From Duganella sp. SG902 (GTDB lineage: Bacteria > Pseudomonadota > Gammaproteobacteria > Burkholderiales > Burkholderiaceae_D), in assembly GCF_013376005.1 (NCBI RefSeq), contig NZ_JABMJK010000012.1:1-64000 (forward strand): DNA of 64,000 nucleotides. The letters run 5' to 3'. The notes under the pieces are model-generated. The model did not search any database, was not told where the DNA came from, and saw only the letters and a list, made by a program, of their open reading frames with translations. Shown here one piece after another: positions 25,664 to 35,688 of this stretch; within the stretch, counting starts at the first letter, position 1; every line of letters begins with the position of its first letter. The translations under genes were made by a program, and so were the position numbers.

Positions 25664-27328
25664 TCAGTGCGCCGTCGCGCCGGCGGCGCCGATGCCGGTC
25701 TCGGAACGCATCTGCTGCGCCTCATAGCCGGCACGGTCGATGCGCGCTCGGCCGCTCTTGTCCAGCAGCGAGAACACGAAGATGCAGACGAAGGCCAACG
25801 GCATCGAGAAGATCGCCGGCGAGGCGTATGGGAACAGCGCGCTGCCGTGACCCAGCACGTCCACCCACACCGACTTCGACACCACGGTCAGCACCACGGC
25901 GGTAATCAGGCCGACAAAGCCGCCGATGGTGGCGCCGCGCGTGGTGCAATCCTTCCACAGCACGGACATGAACAGCACCGGGAAGTTGGCCGACGCCGCG
26001 ATCGCGAACGCCAGCGACACCATGAAGGCGATGTTCTGCTTCTCGAACACGATGCCCAGCACCACCGCCACGATGCCGAGGACGATGGTGGTGATCTTCG
26101 ATACTTTCAGCTCGCTGCCGCTTGGCGCCTTGCCCTTCTTGATGACGGTGGCGTACAGGTCGTGCGACACCGCCGATGCGCCGGACAAGGTCAGGCCGGC
26201 CACCACCGCGAGGATGGTCGCGAACGCCACCGCCGAGATGAAGCCCAGGAAGACGTTGCCGCCAACGGCTTTGGCCAAGTGCACCGCCGCCATGTTGTTA
26301 CCGCCCAGGAGCTTGCCCGCCGCGTCCTTGAACTCCGGATTGGTGCTCACCAAAACGATGGCGCCGAAGCCGATGATGAAGGTCAGCACGTAGAAGTAGG
26401 CGATCCAGGTGGTAGCCCAGAACACCGACTTGCGCGCTTCCTTCGCGCTCGGAACGGTGAAGAAGCGCATCAGGATGTGCGGCAGGCCGGCGGTGCCGAA
26501 CATCAGCGCCATGCCGAACGAGATCGCGGAAACCGGGTCCTTGATGAAGGTGCCCGGACCCATGATGGCCTCTTTATTCGCGTGCAGTTCCACCGACTTG
26601 GCGAACAGCGCTTCAGGGCTGAAGTTGAACTGCGCCAGAACGGCGATCGCCATGAAGCTGGCGCCGCCCAGCAGCATCACCGCCTTGATGATCTGCACCC
26701 AGGTGGTGGCGGTCATGCCGCCGAACAGCACGTAGATCATCATCAGCGTACCGACCAGCACCACGGCGACCCAGTATTCAAGGCCGAACAGCAGTTTAAT
26801 CAGCTGGCCCGCGCCCACCATCTGCGCGATCAGGTAGAACGCCACCACCACCAGCGTGCCGGAGGCGGAGAAGATGCGGATAGGCTCCTGCTTGAAGCGA
26901 TACGCCGCAACGTCGGCAAAGGTGAAGCGGCCCAGGTTGCGCAGGCGTTCCGCCATCAGGAAGGTGATGACAGGCCAGCCGACCAGGAAGCCGATGGCGT
27001 AGATCAGGCCATCGTAACCATTGAGGAACACCGATGCCGAGATGCCGAGGAAGGATGCTGCCGACATGAAGTCGCCGGCGATGGCCAGCCCGTTCTGGAA
27101 GCCGGTGATGCCGCCGCCGGCGGTGTAGAAGTCCGATGCGGAGCGGGTCTTGGCCGCCGCCCATTTGGTGACGAACAGCGTGAAGACCACGAACACGGCG
27201 AACATTACGATCGCGGTCCAGTTGGTCGGCTGCTTGACGGCCTGTCCAAGATCGCCGCCCGCCGCGAAAACGGCGCCGCTGGCGGCCAGCAGCGTCAACG
27301 CCGTGATGTTGCGCTTAACGGCATTCAT
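25664..27328 (-). CDS. actP: Cation/acetate symporter ActP
   Basis: Sodium:solute symporter (SSS family) for acetate and other short monocarboxylates. The 554-residue protein has a cleavable-type N-terminus ([16 protein letters not shown]) and about 13 membrane helices. SSS signatures include [32 protein letters not shown] (split over the first helices), [24 protein letters not shown] and [25 protein letters not shown]. It overlaps the DUF485 gene by four bases. Placement after prpE suggests a role in propionate as well as acetate uptake, which is inference. Confidence 0.94.
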   Translation of the reverse strand: MNAVKRNITALTLLAASGAVFAAGGDLGQAVKQPTNWTAIVMFAVFVVFTLFVTKWAAAKTRSASDFYTAGGGITGFQNGLAIAGDFMSAASFLGISASVFLNGYDGLIYAIGFLVGWPVITFLMAERLRNLGRFTFADVAAYRFKQEPIRIFSASGTLVVVAFYLIAQMVGAGQLIKLLFGLEYWVAVVLVGTLMMIYVLFGGMTATTWVQIIKAVMLLGGASFMAIAVLAQFNFSPEALFAKSVELHANKEAIMGPGTFIKDPVSAISFGMALMFGTAGLPHILMRFFTVPSAKEARKSVFWATTWIAYFYVLTFIIGFGAIVLVSTNPEFKDAAGKLLGGNNMAAVHLAKAVGGNVFLGFISAVAFATILAVVAGLTLSGASAVSHDLYATVIKKGKAPSGSELKVSKITTIVLGIVAVVLGIVFEKQNIAFMVSLAFAIAASANFPVLFMSVLWKDCTTRGATIGGFVGLITAVVLTVVSKSVWVDVLGHGSALFPYASPAIFSMPLAFVCIFVFSLLDKSGRARIDRAGYEAQQMRSETGIGAAGATAH

Positions 27329-27633
27329 GCTTTCACCTTGTCGTGGATTGCCTGGGTCAGTTCGTCGTAGCGGCTGTTCGCGCGGCGCACATACACGCCG
27401 GTAACCAGCACCGTGAAGACGATGACGAACAAGCCAATCGGCATGCCCCAGGTCATGACGCCGTCGCCCGTTTTCCTGGCGAGGAATTCCTTGTCGAATG
27501 CGATCAGCAGGATGTAGCCGTAATAGACCAGCATCATGAGCGCGGTGAGCGCCCAGCCGAAGCGGGAGCGCGATTTAACCAACTGGTGATAATTGGGATC
27601 GCGCTTTATTTTTTGTACGAGGTCGTCGTGCAT
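27325..27633 (-). CDS. yjcH: DUF485 membrane protein (YjcH-like)
   Basis: A 102-residue inner-membrane protein of the DUF485 family that almost always precedes actP. Two membrane helices are visible near residues 26-48 ([20 protein letters not shown]) and 60-82. The conserved N-terminal [19 protein letters not shown] motif matches the family. AAAGGAGACACATC precedes the ATG as a strong ribosome site. Its stop overlaps the actP start (ATGA), so the pair is translationally coupled. Its exact role in transport is not known. Confidence 0.92.
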   Translation of the reverse strand: MHDDLVQKIKRDPNYHQLVKSRSRFGWALTALMMLVYYGYILLIAFDKEFLARKTGDGVMTWGMPIGLFVIVFTVLVTGVYVRRANSRYDELTQAIHDKVKA

Positions 27634-27703
27634 GATGTGTCTCCTTTTTTAATATATGCGGCCAGATTAAAGCCGGAGACTTACCACTCGCTTACGCGCG
27701 CAA

Positions 27704-29572
27704 TTATTTTTGCAGCACCTGCTCGATCTGCCGCAACGATGAAGGATCCTCAATCGACGTGAGATCGCCAGGGTTGCGGCCTTCGCAGATCGCCTGGATG
27801 GAGCGGCGCAGCAGCTTGCCGGAGCGCGTCTTGGGCAGCTGCGTGACAAAGTACACGCGTGCGGGCCGCGCCACCGCGCCCAGTTGACGATCCACCACCG
27901 ACATGATGTCCTGCTCATTGGTGGCCGCGCTGGCATCCTTGAGAATCGCGAACGCAACGGCGACTTGTCCCTTGACCTTGTCCTCCACGCCCACCACCGC
28001 GACCTCGGAAACGTTGGGATGACTGGTGATGGATTCCTCGATCTCGCGCGTGCCGAGCCGGTGGCCCGCGACATTGATCACATCGTCGGTGCGGCCGAGG
28101 ATGAAGTAATAGCCGTCCGCATCGCGCACGCCCCAGTCGAAGGTGGAGTAAAGCATCTTGTCGCCGTGCCGGGTCCAGTAGGTGTCGACGAAACGCTGGT
28201 CGTTACCGTACACGGTCTGCATGCAACCCGGCGGCAACGGGCCTTCGATCATCACCACGCCTTTTTCGTTGGCCGCGCATTCCGCGCCGGTGGTCTCGTT
28301 CACCAGCTTGACCTTGTAGCCATACATGGCCACACCAGGGCTGCCAAGCCTGGTCGGCGCATCCTCTATGCCTTTTGCGATGGACAGGATGGGCCAACCG
28401 GTTTCGGTCTGCCAGTAGTTGTCGATGATCGGCACACCAAGTTCCCCGGCGATCCAGCTCGACGTGGTTTCGTCCAGCGGCTCACCGGCGAGGTACAGGG
28501 CTTTCAGCGACGACTTGTCATGCTTGCGCATGAATTCCGGCGGCTGCTTGCGCAGCACGCGGATAGCCGTCGGCGCGGAGAACATGCGTGTGACCTTGTA
28601 CTTCTCGACGATGCTCCACCAGATGCCCGGATCCGGAGAAATCGGCAGTCCTTCGTACATGATGGTCGCCATGCCGGCGATCAGCGGGCCGTAGACGATG
28701 TACGAGTGTCCCACCACCCAGCCGATATCGGACGTGGCGAAGAACGTCTCGCCGGCCTTGCCGCAGAAGTTATGCTTCATCGACGCCGCCAGCGCCACCG
28801 CGTAGCCGCCGACGTCGCGCTGCACGCCTTTCGGCTTGCCGGTGGTGCCGGAGGTGTACAGGATATACGAAGGCTCGTTCGATTCCAGCCACGTCACCGG
28901 CACCTGCGCGGCCAAGTGCGAAGCCCGCAGCGCGGCGTAATCGACATCACGGCCCTCGACGCGGCTCATCGGCGCCAGGCCGCGATCCACCAGCAGCACG
29001 CGGGCGGGCTTGGACGAGGACAGCGCAATCGCTTCGTCCAGCAGGGGTTTGTATGGAATGGCCTTGCCGTTGCGCGAACCGGCGTCGGCGGAGACGATCA
29101 GCACCGGCTTGGCGTCTTCGATGCGGCTGGCGAGGCTGTTGGCGGCAAAGCCGCCGAACACCACCGAATGCACCGCGCCGATGCGGGCGCAGGCCAGCAT
29201 GGCGAACGCCGCTTCCGCGATCATCGGCATGTAGATCAGCACACGGTCGCCCTTGCGCACGCCGAGCGACTGCATCATCGCCGCCCAGCGCTGGACCTCA
29301 GCGCGCAGCTCGTTGAAGGAGTAACTGCGCTCCGTGTTGGTTTCGGTGGAGATGGCGATCAGCGCGGGCTTGTCACCCTGCGCGGAACACCAGCGGTCCA
29401 CCGCGTTATGACACAGGTTGGTGCGTCCGCCCACGAACCAGCGGGCAAATGGCGGCTGCGAATAATCGAGCACCTGCGTGAACGGCGTATTCCAATCGAT
29501 GAGCGCAGCTTCGTCCCGCCAGAATTCTTCAGGCGTGACGACAGAGCGCTGATAAAAATCAGCGTACTTCAT
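27704..29572 (-). CDS. prpE: Propionyl-CoA synthetase
   Basis: Activates propionate to propionyl-CoA through a propionyl-AMP intermediate, feeding the methylcitrate cycle. The 622-residue protein belongs to the acyl-CoA synthetase (ANL) family: P-loop YTSGTTGKPKGVQRD, the adenylate motif YWQTETGWPI, DDVINVAGHRLGTREIE and the catalytic lysine near the end in PKTRSGKLLRR. The N-terminus (YADFYQRSVVTPEEFWRDEAALIDW) and position in the prp run favour PrpE over acetyl-CoA synthetase. It begins 24 bases after prpF and ends 70 bases before DUF485. Confidence 0.94.
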   Translation of the reverse strand: MKYADFYQRSVVTPEEFWRDEAALIDWNTPFTQVLDYSQPPFARWFVGGRTNLCHNAVDRWCSAQGDKPALIAISTETNTERSYSFNELRAEVQRWAAMMQSLGVRKGDRVLIYMPMIAEAAFAMLACARIGAVHSVVFGGFAANSLASRIEDAKPVLIVSADAGSRNGKAIPYKPLLDEAIALSSSKPARVLLVDRGLAPMSRVEGRDVDYAALRASHLAAQVPVTWLESNEPSYILYTSGTTGKPKGVQRDVGGYAVALAASMKHNFCGKAGETFFATSDIGWVVGHSYIVYGPLIAGMATIMYEGLPISPDPGIWWSIVEKYKVTRMFSAPTAIRVLRKQPPEFMRKHDKSSLKALYLAGEPLDETTSSWIAGELGVPIIDNYWQTETGWPILSIAKGIEDAPTRLGSPGVAMYGYKVKLVNETTGAECAANEKGVVMIEGPLPPGCMQTVYGNDQRFVDTYWTRHGDKMLYSTFDWGVRDADGYYFILGRTDDVINVAGHRLGTREIEESITSHPNVSEVAVVGVEDKVKGQVAVAFAILKDASAATNEQDIMSVVDRQLGAVARPARVYFVTQLPKTRSGKLLRRSIQAICEGRNPGDLTSIEDPSSLRQIEQVLQK

Positions 29573-29596
29573 GTCCCCTCCGTTTTTTTTGACCGC

Positions 29597-30778
29597 TTAG
29601 GCTGGTACGCGTACCCAGCCTTCCATCAGTACTCGCGCGCTGCGGCTCATTACCGCTTTTGTCACGCTCCATTCTCCGTTCTGCCGCACCGCCTCCGCGC
29701 CGACCCGCAAGGTGCCGGATGGATGGCCGAAGCGCACCGCGCCGCGTTCACCGCCGCCGGCCGCGAGGTTCACCAGCGTGCCGGGGATGGCGGCCGCGGT
29801 GCCGATGGCGACAGCGGCCGTGCCCATCATGGCGTGATGCAGCTTGCCCATCGAGAGCGCGCGCACCAGCAGATCGATATCGCCAGCGTCCACCTGTTTG
29901 CCGCTCGACGCCACGTAGGACTTGGGCGGCGCCACAAACGCCACCTTGGGCGTGTGCTGACGCGTAGCAGCCTCGCTCAGCTCTTTGATGAGCCCCATGC
30001 GCAGCGCGCCATGAGCGCGAATGGTCTCGAACATCGCCAGCGCCTTGGCATCGCCGTTGATCGGGTCCTGCAGCTCGGTGCCGGTGTAGCCGATAGCGTC
30101 GGCGTTGATGAAAATGGTCGGGATGCCGGCATTGATCATGGTCGCCTTCAGCGTGCCCACGCCGGGGACTTCCAGATCATCGACCAGTTGACCGGTCGGG
30201 AACATCGCGCCGCCAGCGCCCTCCTCTTCCGCCGCCGGGTCCATGAACTCCAGCTGCACTTCGGCGGCCGGGAAGGTCACGCCGTCCAGCTCAAAGTCGC
30301 CGGTCTCCTGCACTTCGCCGTTGGTCATCGGAATGTGCGCGATGATGGTCTTGCCGATATTGGTCTGCCACACGCGCACCACCGCCACGCCGTCGCGCGG
30401 CACGCGGGCCGGGTCAACCAGCCCGCCGCTGATGGCGAACGCGCCCACCGCCGCCGACAGGTTGCCGCAGTTGCCGCTCCAGTCGATAAAAGCCTGGTCG
30501 ATGGAGACCTGGCCGAACAGGTAGTCAACGTCGTGATCAGCACGCGTGCTCTTCGAAAGGATCACCGTCTTGCTGGTGCTGGAGGTGGCGCCGCCCATGC
30601 CGTCGATCTGCTTGCCGTAGGGGTCCGGGCTGCCGATCACGCGCAGCAGCAGTTGGTCGCGCGCGGCGCCCGGCTGCCGCGCGGCTTCCGGCAGATCCTG
30701 CAGGCGGAAGAAAACACCCTTGCTGGTACCGCCACGCATATAAGTGGCGGGGATTTTGATTTGCGGTTGATATGTCAT
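29597..30778 (-). CDS. prpF: PrpF, AcnD-accessory cis/trans isomerase
   Basis: Member of the PrpF/DUF453 family with a diaminopimelate-epimerase-like fold. In the AcnD version of the methylcitrate cycle it isomerises the aconitate product so the pathway can proceed. The 393-residue product begins PQIKIPATYMRGGTSKGVFF and has the glycine-rich IDGMGGATSSTSKT stretch typical of PrpF. ATG 30778 is preferred because AAGGGA lies eight bases upstream; a longer start at 30799 would begin inside a palindromic repeat. Together with AcnD it replaces PrpD, which is not encoded here. Confidence 0.93.
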   Translation of the reverse strand: MTYQPQIKIPATYMRGGTSKGVFFRLQDLPEAARQPGAARDQLLLRVIGSPDPYGKQIDGMGGATSSTSKTVILSKSTRADHDVDYLFGQVSIDQAFIDWSGNCGNLSAAVGAFAISGGLVDPARVPRDGVAVVRVWQTNIGKTIIAHIPMTNGEVQETGDFELDGVTFPAAEVQLEFMDPAAEEEGAGGAMFPTGQLVDDLEVPGVGTLKATMINAGIPTIFINADAIGYTGTELQDPINGDAKALAMFETIRAHGALRMGLIKELSEAATRQHTPKVAFVAPPKSYVASSGKQVDAGDIDLLVRALSMGKLHHAMMGTAAVAIGTAAAIPGTLVNLAAGGGERGAVRFGHPSGTLRVGAEAVRQNGEWSVTKAVMSRSARVLMEGWVRVPA

Positions 30779-30794
30779 GAATTTTTCCCTTACC

Positions 30795-30820
30795 GTCATT
30801 CCCGCGCAGGCGGGTACGAC
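30795..30820. repeat. Half copy of the REP-like palindrome (acnD-prpF gap)
   Basis: GTCATTCCCGCGCAGGCGGG (30795-30814) matches one arm of the bipartite repeats, but the second arm is missing. It sits entirely in the short gap between acnD and prpF and can form a small hairpin upstream of the prpF ribosome site. Confidence 0.8.
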
Positions 30821-30824
30821 GTGG

Positions 30825-33422
30825 TTAGGCTGCCTTGGCTGATTCCAAAAAATCCTGCGCGAAACGCTGCAGAACGCCGCCCGCCTCGTAGATCGACACG
30901 TCTTCCGACGAATCGAGACGACAAGTCACCGGCACATCCAAACGCTCGCCGTTACGGCGATGGATCACCAGCGTCAGCGTGGCGCGCGGCGCGCGATCGC
31001 CAATCACGTCGTAAGTCTCGGTGCCATCCAACGCCAGCGTCAAACGATTCACGCCCGGCTTGAACTCCAGCGGCAGCACACCCATGCCCACCAGATTGGT
31101 GCGGTGGATGCGCTCAAAGCCCTCGGCCACAATCGCCTCCACACCAGCCAGGCGCACGCCCTTGGCCGCCCAGTCGCGCGACGAGCCCTGACCGTAGTCC
31201 GCGCCGGCGATCACGATCAACGGCTGCTTGCGGCCCATATAGGTTTCGATGGCTTCCCACATGCGCGTCACCTTGCCCTCCGGTTCCACGCGCGCCAGCG
31301 AACCGGCTTTCACATTGCCGTCCGCATCGCGCACCATCTCGTTCTTCAGCGTTGGATTGGCGAAGGTGGCGCGTTGCGCGGTCAGGTGGTCGCCGCGATG
31401 GGTGGCATAGGAGTTGAAGTCCTCTTCCGGCAAGCCCATTTTGTGCAGGTACTCGCCGGCGGCGGAATTCATCATGATCGCGTTCGACGGCGACAGGTGG
31501 TCGGTGGTGATGTTATCGCCCAACAGCGCCAGCGGACGCATGCCTTTCAGCGTGCGCTCGCTGGCCAGCGCGCCTTCCCAGTAAGGCGGACGACGGATGT
31601 AGGTCGATTGCGGACGCCAGTCGTACAGCGGAGCCGCACGTTCGCCGCTATCTTCGCCGCGCGCGAACATCGGGATGTACACTTTGCGGAAGTGGTCCGG
31701 CTTCACGCTGGAGACGACGATGGCGTCGATCTCCTCGTCGCTTGGCCACAGGTCTTTCAACGTAATCGCCTTGCCGCTAGCGTCATGGCCCAGCACATCC
31801 TTCTCGATGTCGAAACGGATGGTGCCGGCGATGGCGTAAGCCACCACCAGCGGCGGAGAGGCCAGGAAGGCCTGCTTGGCATAAGGGTGGATGCGGCCGT
31901 CGAAGTTGCGGTTGCCCGACAGGACAGCGGTCGCGTACAGGTCGCGCTCCACCACTTCCCGCTGGATCGCCGGGTCCAGCGCGCCGGACATGCCGTTGCA
32001 CGAGGTGCAGGCATAGGCCACCACGCCGAAACCCAGCTTTTCCAGCTCCGGCATCAGGCCCGCCTCCTCCAGATACAGCGTGACCGCTTTGGAACCCGGC
32101 GCCAGCGAGGACTTGACCCACGGCTTGCGCAGCAGGCCAGCCTTGTTGGCGTTACGCGCCAGCAGGCCGGCGGCGATCATGTTGCGCGGGTTGTTGGTGT
32201 TGGTGCAGCTGGTGATGGCGGCGATGATCACCGCTCCGTCAGGCATCTTGCCCGGTTCATTCTCCACCACGCCCGCGATGCCGCGCGCCGCCAGATCGGT
32301 GGTCGCCACGCGCTTGTGCGGATTGGATGGGCCGGCGATATTGCGCACCACGGTGGACAGGTCGAACTTCAGCACGCGCTCGTATTCGGCGGTCTTCAGG
32401 CTGTCCGACCACAGGCCGGTGTGTTTCGCGTACTGCTCGACCAGCGCCACCAGCGCGTCATCGCGGCCGGTCAGCTTGAGGTATTTGATGGTTTGCTCGT
32501 CGATGGAGAACATCGCGGCGGTGGCGCCGAACTCCGGCGCCATGTTGGAGATGGTGGCGCGGTCGCCCAGCGTCAGCGCGGTGGCGCCTTCGCCGTAGAA
32601 CTCCAGGTAGGCCGACACCACTTTTTCCTTGCGCAGGAATTCGGTCAGCGCCAGCACGATGTCGGTGGCGGTGATGCCCGCTTGCGGCTTGCCGCTCAGC
32701 TCAACGCCGACGATGTCCGGAAGACGCATCCACGACGCGCGGCCCAGCATCACGGTTTCCGCTTCCAGGCCGCCGACGCCGATGGCGATCACGCCCAGCG
32801 CATCCACCATCGGCGTGTGCGAATCGGTGCCAACCAGCGTGTCCGGATAGGCCACGCCGTCGCTGACCTGAATCACCGGCGACATGCGTTCCAGATTGAT
32901 CTGGTGCAGGATGCCGTTCCCCGGCGGGATCACGTCCACGTTGCGGAAGGCCTTCTTGGTCCAGTCGATGAAGTGGAAGCGGTCCTCGTTGCGGCGATCC
33001 TCGATGGCGCGGTTCTTGTCGAAGGCATCGGGATCGAAGCCGCCGCATTCCACCGCCAGCGAATGGTCCACCACCAGCTGCGTCGGCACCACCGGATTGA
33101 CCAGCGAAGGATCGCCGCCCTGCTCCGCGATGGCGTCGCGCAGGCCGGCCAGATCGACCAGCGCGGTCTGGCCCAGAATGTCGTGGCAGACCACGCGCGC
33201 GGGGAACCACGGGAAATCCAGATCGCGCTTGCGCTCGATCAGTTGCGACAGCGAGGCATTCAGCGTGGCCGGATCGCAGCGGCGCACGAGGTTTTCCGCC
33301 AGTACGCGTGAAGTGTACGGCAGTTTGGCCCAGGCGCCTGGCTGGATCGCATCGACGGCCTCACGCGCGTCGAAGTAGTCTAGCTGGGTGCCCGGCAAAG
33401 GCTTGCGGAAATTGGTGTTCAT
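30825..33422 (-). CDS. acnD: 2-methylcitrate dehydratase, Fe/S-dependent AcnD
   Basis: Aconitase-family enzyme that dehydrates 2-methylcitrate to 2-methylaconitate. The 865-residue protein carries the [4Fe-4S] ligands: one Cys in [18 protein letters not shown] and a CxxC pair in [13 protein letters not shown]-terminal swivelling domain has [16 protein letters not shown]. The start [20 protein letters not shown] matches the AcnD subfamily rather than AcnA. Position between prpC and prpF confirms the assignment. The ATG overlaps the end of prpC by four bases. Confidence 0.95.
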   Translation of the reverse strand: MNTNFRKPLPGTQLDYFDAREAVDAIQPGAWAKLPYTSRVLAENLVRRCDPATLNASLSQLIERKRDLDFPWFPARVVCHDILGQTALVDLAGLRDAIAEQGGDPSLVNPVVPTQLVVDHSLAVECGGFDPDAFDKNRAIEDRRNEDRFHFIDWTKKAFRNVDVIPPGNGILHQINLERMSPVIQVSDGVAYPDTLVGTDSHTPMVDALGVIAIGVGGLEAETVMLGRASWMRLPDIVGVELSGKPQAGITATDIVLALTEFLRKEKVVSAYLEFYGEGATALTLGDRATISNMAPEFGATAAMFSIDEQTIKYLKLTGRDDALVALVEQYAKHTGLWSDSLKTAEYERVLKFDLSTVVRNIAGPSNPHKRVATTDLAARGIAGVVENEPGKMPDGAVIIAAITSCTNTNNPRNMIAAGLLARNANKAGLLRKPWVKSSLAPGSKAVTLYLEEAGLMPELEKLGFGVVAYACTSCNGMSGALDPAIQREVVERDLYATAVLSGNRNFDGRIHPYAKQAFLASPPLVVAYAIAGTIRFDIEKDVLGHDASGKAITLKDLWPSDEEIDAIVVSSVKPDHFRKVYIPMFARGEDSGERAAPLYDWRPQSTYIRRPPYWEGALASERTLKGMRPLALLGDNITTDHLSPSNAIMMNSAAGEYLHKMGLPEEDFNSYATHRGDHLTAQRATFANPTLKNEMVRDADGNVKAGSLARVEPEGKVTRMWEAIETYMGRKQPLIVIAGADYGQGSSRDWAAKGVRLAGVEAIVAEGFERIHRTNLVGMGVLPLEFKPGVNRLTLALDGTETYDVIGDRAPRATLTLVIHRRNGERLDVPVTCRLDSSEDVSIYEAGGVLQRFAQDFLESAKAA

Positions 33423-34564
33423 TTGCGGTCCTTGATCGGGACGAATTGCAGGTCTTCAGGGCCGACGTAGTTGGCGCTTGGACGAATGATCTTGTTGTCG
33501 ATGCGCTGCTCGATGATGTGCGCCGACCAGCCGGATGTGCGCGAGATGACGAACAGCGGCGTGAACATGGCGGTCGGCACGCCCATCATGTGGTACGAAA
33601 CGGCCGAGAACCAGTCCAGGTTCGGGAACATCTTTTTGATTTCCCACATCACCGACTCGAGGCGTTCCGCGATGTCGTACATTTTGGTGGAGCCGGCTTC
33701 CTCGGACAGCTGGCGTGCCACTTCCTTGATCACCACATTGCGCGGATCGGAAACGGTGTACACCGGGTGGCCGAAGCCGATCACCACTTCCTTGTTGGCG
33801 ACGCGGTTGCGGATATCGGCTTCCGCTTCATCCGGATTGTCGTAGCGTTTCTGGATTTCGAACGCCACCTCGTTGGCGCCGCCGTGCTTCGGACCGCGCA
33901 GCGCGCCGATGGCGCCGGTGATGGCCGAATGGATGTCGGAGCCTGTGCCAGAGATGACACGGCTGGTGAAGGTGGAGGCGTTGAATTCGTGTTCGGCGTA
34001 CAGGATCAGCGAGGTGTGCATCGCACGTACCCACGAGTCGCGCGGCTTCTCGCCGTGCAGCAGATGCAGGAAGTGGCCGCCGATGGAATCGTCGTCGGTT
34101 TCGACTTCGATGCGTTTGCCGTTATGGCTGTAGTGATACCAGTACAGCAGCATGGAGCCGAAGGAAGCCATCAGACGGTCCGCGATATCGCGCGCGCCAG
34201 GCGTGTTGTGGTCATCTTTTTCCGGCAGCACGCAGCCCAGCACGGAAACGCCGGTGCGCATCACATCCATTGGATGAGCCGACGCCGGCAAGGCTTCCAA
34301 TGCCGACTTCACGGCTTGCGGCAAGCCGCGCAGGGATTTCAATTTGGCTTTGTAGCCCTTCAGTTCCGAGATGGTCGGCAGTTTGCCGTGCACCAGCAGG
34401 TAGGCGATTTCCTCGAACTCGCAGGTGGTGGCGACGTCCAGGATGTCGTAGCCGCGATAGTGCAGGTCATTGCCGGTCTTACCGACGGAGCACAGCGCGG
34501 TATTCCCGGCGGCGACACCCGACAGGGCGACGGATTTTTTTGGTTTGAAAGTAGCTTCAGTCAT
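33419..34564 (-). CDS. prpC: 2-methylcitrate synthase
   Basis: Condenses propionyl-CoA with oxaloacetate. The 381-residue citrate-synthase-fold protein has the catalytic His region in [29 protein letters not shown] and [13 protein letters not shown], and an active-site Asp further on. The N-terminus [19 protein letters not shown] is typical of PrpC. ATG 34564 follows GGAGATAACGAG; a longer in-frame start at 34627 lies inside the upstream repeat and is rejected. The stop overlaps the acnD start (ATGA), so the two are coupled. Confidence 0.95.
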   Translation of the reverse strand: MTEATFKPKKSVALSGVAAGNTALCSVGKTGNDLHYRGYDILDVATTCEFEEIAYLLVHGKLPTISELKGYKAKLKSLRGLPQAVKSALEALPASAHPMDVMRTGVSVLGCVLPEKDDHNTPGARDIADRLMASFGSMLLYWYHYSHNGKRIEVETDDDSIGGHFLHLLHGEKPRDSWVRAMHTSLILYAEHEFNASTFTSRVISGTGSDIHSAITGAIGALRGPKHGGANEVAFEIQKRYDNPDEAEADIRNRVANKEVVIGFGHPVYTVSDPRNVVIKEVARQLSEEAGSTKMYDIAERLESVMWEIKKMFPNLDWFSAVSYHMMGVPTAMFTPLFVISRTSGWSAHIIEQRIDNKIIRPSANYVGPEDLQFVPIKDRK

Positions 34565-34582
34565 CTCGTTATCTCCAGTTAC

Positions 34583-34652
34583 GTCGTTCCGGCGTAGGCC
34601 GGAACCCATAGAACGCATGCTCAGCATAGATTCCGGCTCTGGCCGGAATGAC
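34583..34652. repeat. REP-like bipartite palindrome, copy 3 (prpB-prpC gap)
   Basis: Arms of 27 bp (34583-34609 and 34626-34652) with several mismatches surround a 16-base spacer, eight bases shorter than the other full copies. On the minus strand the spacer starts GCTGAG like them. It lies between prpB and prpC, which are co-transcribed. Confidence 0.85.
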
Positions 34653-34656
34653 GGGG

Positions 34657-35544
34657 TTATTTTTTCTGTGCGGCGAACAGTGCATCCAGCTTCTGTTCGA
34701 AATCGTGATAGTTAATACGCTCATACAGCTCGGCGCGGGTCTGCATGATGTCCACCACATTCTTCTGCGTGCCATCGCGGCGAATCGCGCCGTAGACGTT
34801 TTCCGCCGCCTTGTTCATAGCGCGGAACGCCGACAGCGGATACAACACCAGCCCCACATCGGCGCTGCGCAACTCGTCCACCGTGAACAGCGGCGTCGAA
34901 CCGAATTCGGTGATATTGGCCAGCACCGGCACCTTGACGGCGGCGGCAAACCGCTTGTACATATCAAGCGTGATCATCGCCTCCGGGAAGATCATATCGG
35001 CGCCCGCCTCCACGCAAGCCACGGCGCGTTCGATGGCGGCGTCCAAGCCCTCCACCGCCAACGCATCGGTGCGGGCCATGATGACGAATTGATCGTCCGT
35101 GCGCGCATCGACGGCGGCCTTGATGCGGTCCACCATTTCATCCTTGCTGACGATTTCCTTGCCCGGACGGTGTCCGCAGCGCTTGGCGCCCACCTGATCC
35201 TCGATATGGGTGGCGGCGGCGCCGAACTTGATCAGCGATTTGACGGTGCGGGCCACGTTGAAGGCGGAAGCGCCAAATCCGGTGTCCGAATCGACCAGCA
35301 GCGGCAGATCGCACACGTCGGTGATGCGGCGCACGTCGGTCAGCACGTCGTCCAGGTTGGAGATGCCGAGGTCCGGCAGTCCGAGCGACCCCGCCGCCAC
35401 GCCACCGCCCGACAGGTAGATCGCCTTGAAGCCGGCGCGCTTGGCCAGCAAGGCATGGTTGGCGTTGATGGCACCGACCACCTGCAACGGGGACTCTTCC
35501 TGGACGGCTTTGCGGAACGCCGCGCCTGCGGAGTAATGACTCAT
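34657..35544 (-). CDS. prpB: 2-methylisocitrate lyase
   Basis: Splits 2-methylisocitrate into pyruvate and succinate. The 295-residue protein is an ICL/PEPM-superfamily TIM barrel: [18 protein letters not shown], metal-binding [10 protein letters not shown], the signature [13 protein letters not shown] and the effector-region [21 protein letters not shown] 35544 follows AAAGGTC eight bases upstream. It is the first gene of the prp operon and is preceded by a sigma-54 promoter at 35586-35601. The 3' end is five bases from a palindromic repeat. Confidence 0.96.
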   Translation of the reverse strand: MSHYSAGAAFRKAVQEESPLQVVGAINANHALLAKRAGFKAIYLSGGGVAAGSLGLPDLGISNLDDVLTDVRRITDVCDLPLLVDSDTGFGASAFNVARTVKSLIKFGAAATHIEDQVGAKRCGHRPGKEIVSKDEMVDRIKAAVDARTDDQFVIMARTDALAVEGLDAAIERAVACVEAGADMIFPEAMITLDMYKRFAAAVKVPVLANITEFGSTPLFTVDELRSADVGLVLYPLSAFRAMNKAAENVYGAIRRDGTQKNVVDIMQTRAELYERINYHDFEQKLDALFAAQKK

Positions 35545-35585
35545 GTTGTGACCTTTCGATGTTGCGTTGAAGTTGCGCTCTTTAG

Positions 35586-35601
35586 TGCAAAGGCTGTGCC
35601 A
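35586..35601 (-). promoter_or_regulatory. Sigma-54 promoter of the prp operon
   Basis: On the minus strand TGGCACAGCCTTTGCA gives TGGCAC-N5-TTGCA, matching the sigma-54 consensus with exactly ten bases between the GG and GC. It is about 40 bases upstream of prpB. PrpR, encoded divergently, contains the GAFTGA loop that contacts sigma-54, so the pair is coherent. Confidence 0.9.
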
Positions 35602-35644
35602 GAGCGACAAGCTATACAAATCAATCACTTACGTTGCCACGCGC

Positions 35645-35688
35645 GTTTCAAAATGAAACATTGAAACAAATTGAACTATAATTGAAAC
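35645..35688. promoter_or_regulatory. PrpR binding region and prpR promoter
   Basis: The perfect palindrome GTTTCAAAATGAAAC (35645-35659) is followed by two further TGAAAC copies (35662-35667 and 35683-35688), the last touching the prpR ATG. They lie 45-90 bases upstream of the -24 box, where enhancer-binding activators sit. A consensus TATAAT (35677-35682) within them is a likely -10 for prpR itself. Assignment to PrpR is by position. Confidence 0.65.

Noticed and set aside
27884-31063. A 1059-codon plus-strand frame across prpE, prpF and the end of acnD
   Set aside because: Shadow of well-supported minus-strand genes; low-complexity His/Arg/Asp-rich composition and no motifs.
34564-34627. 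A longer N-terminus for prpC
   Set aside because: The extra residues come from the palindromic repeat (GLRRNDV-type reading), and GGAGAT sits correctly before ATG 34564.
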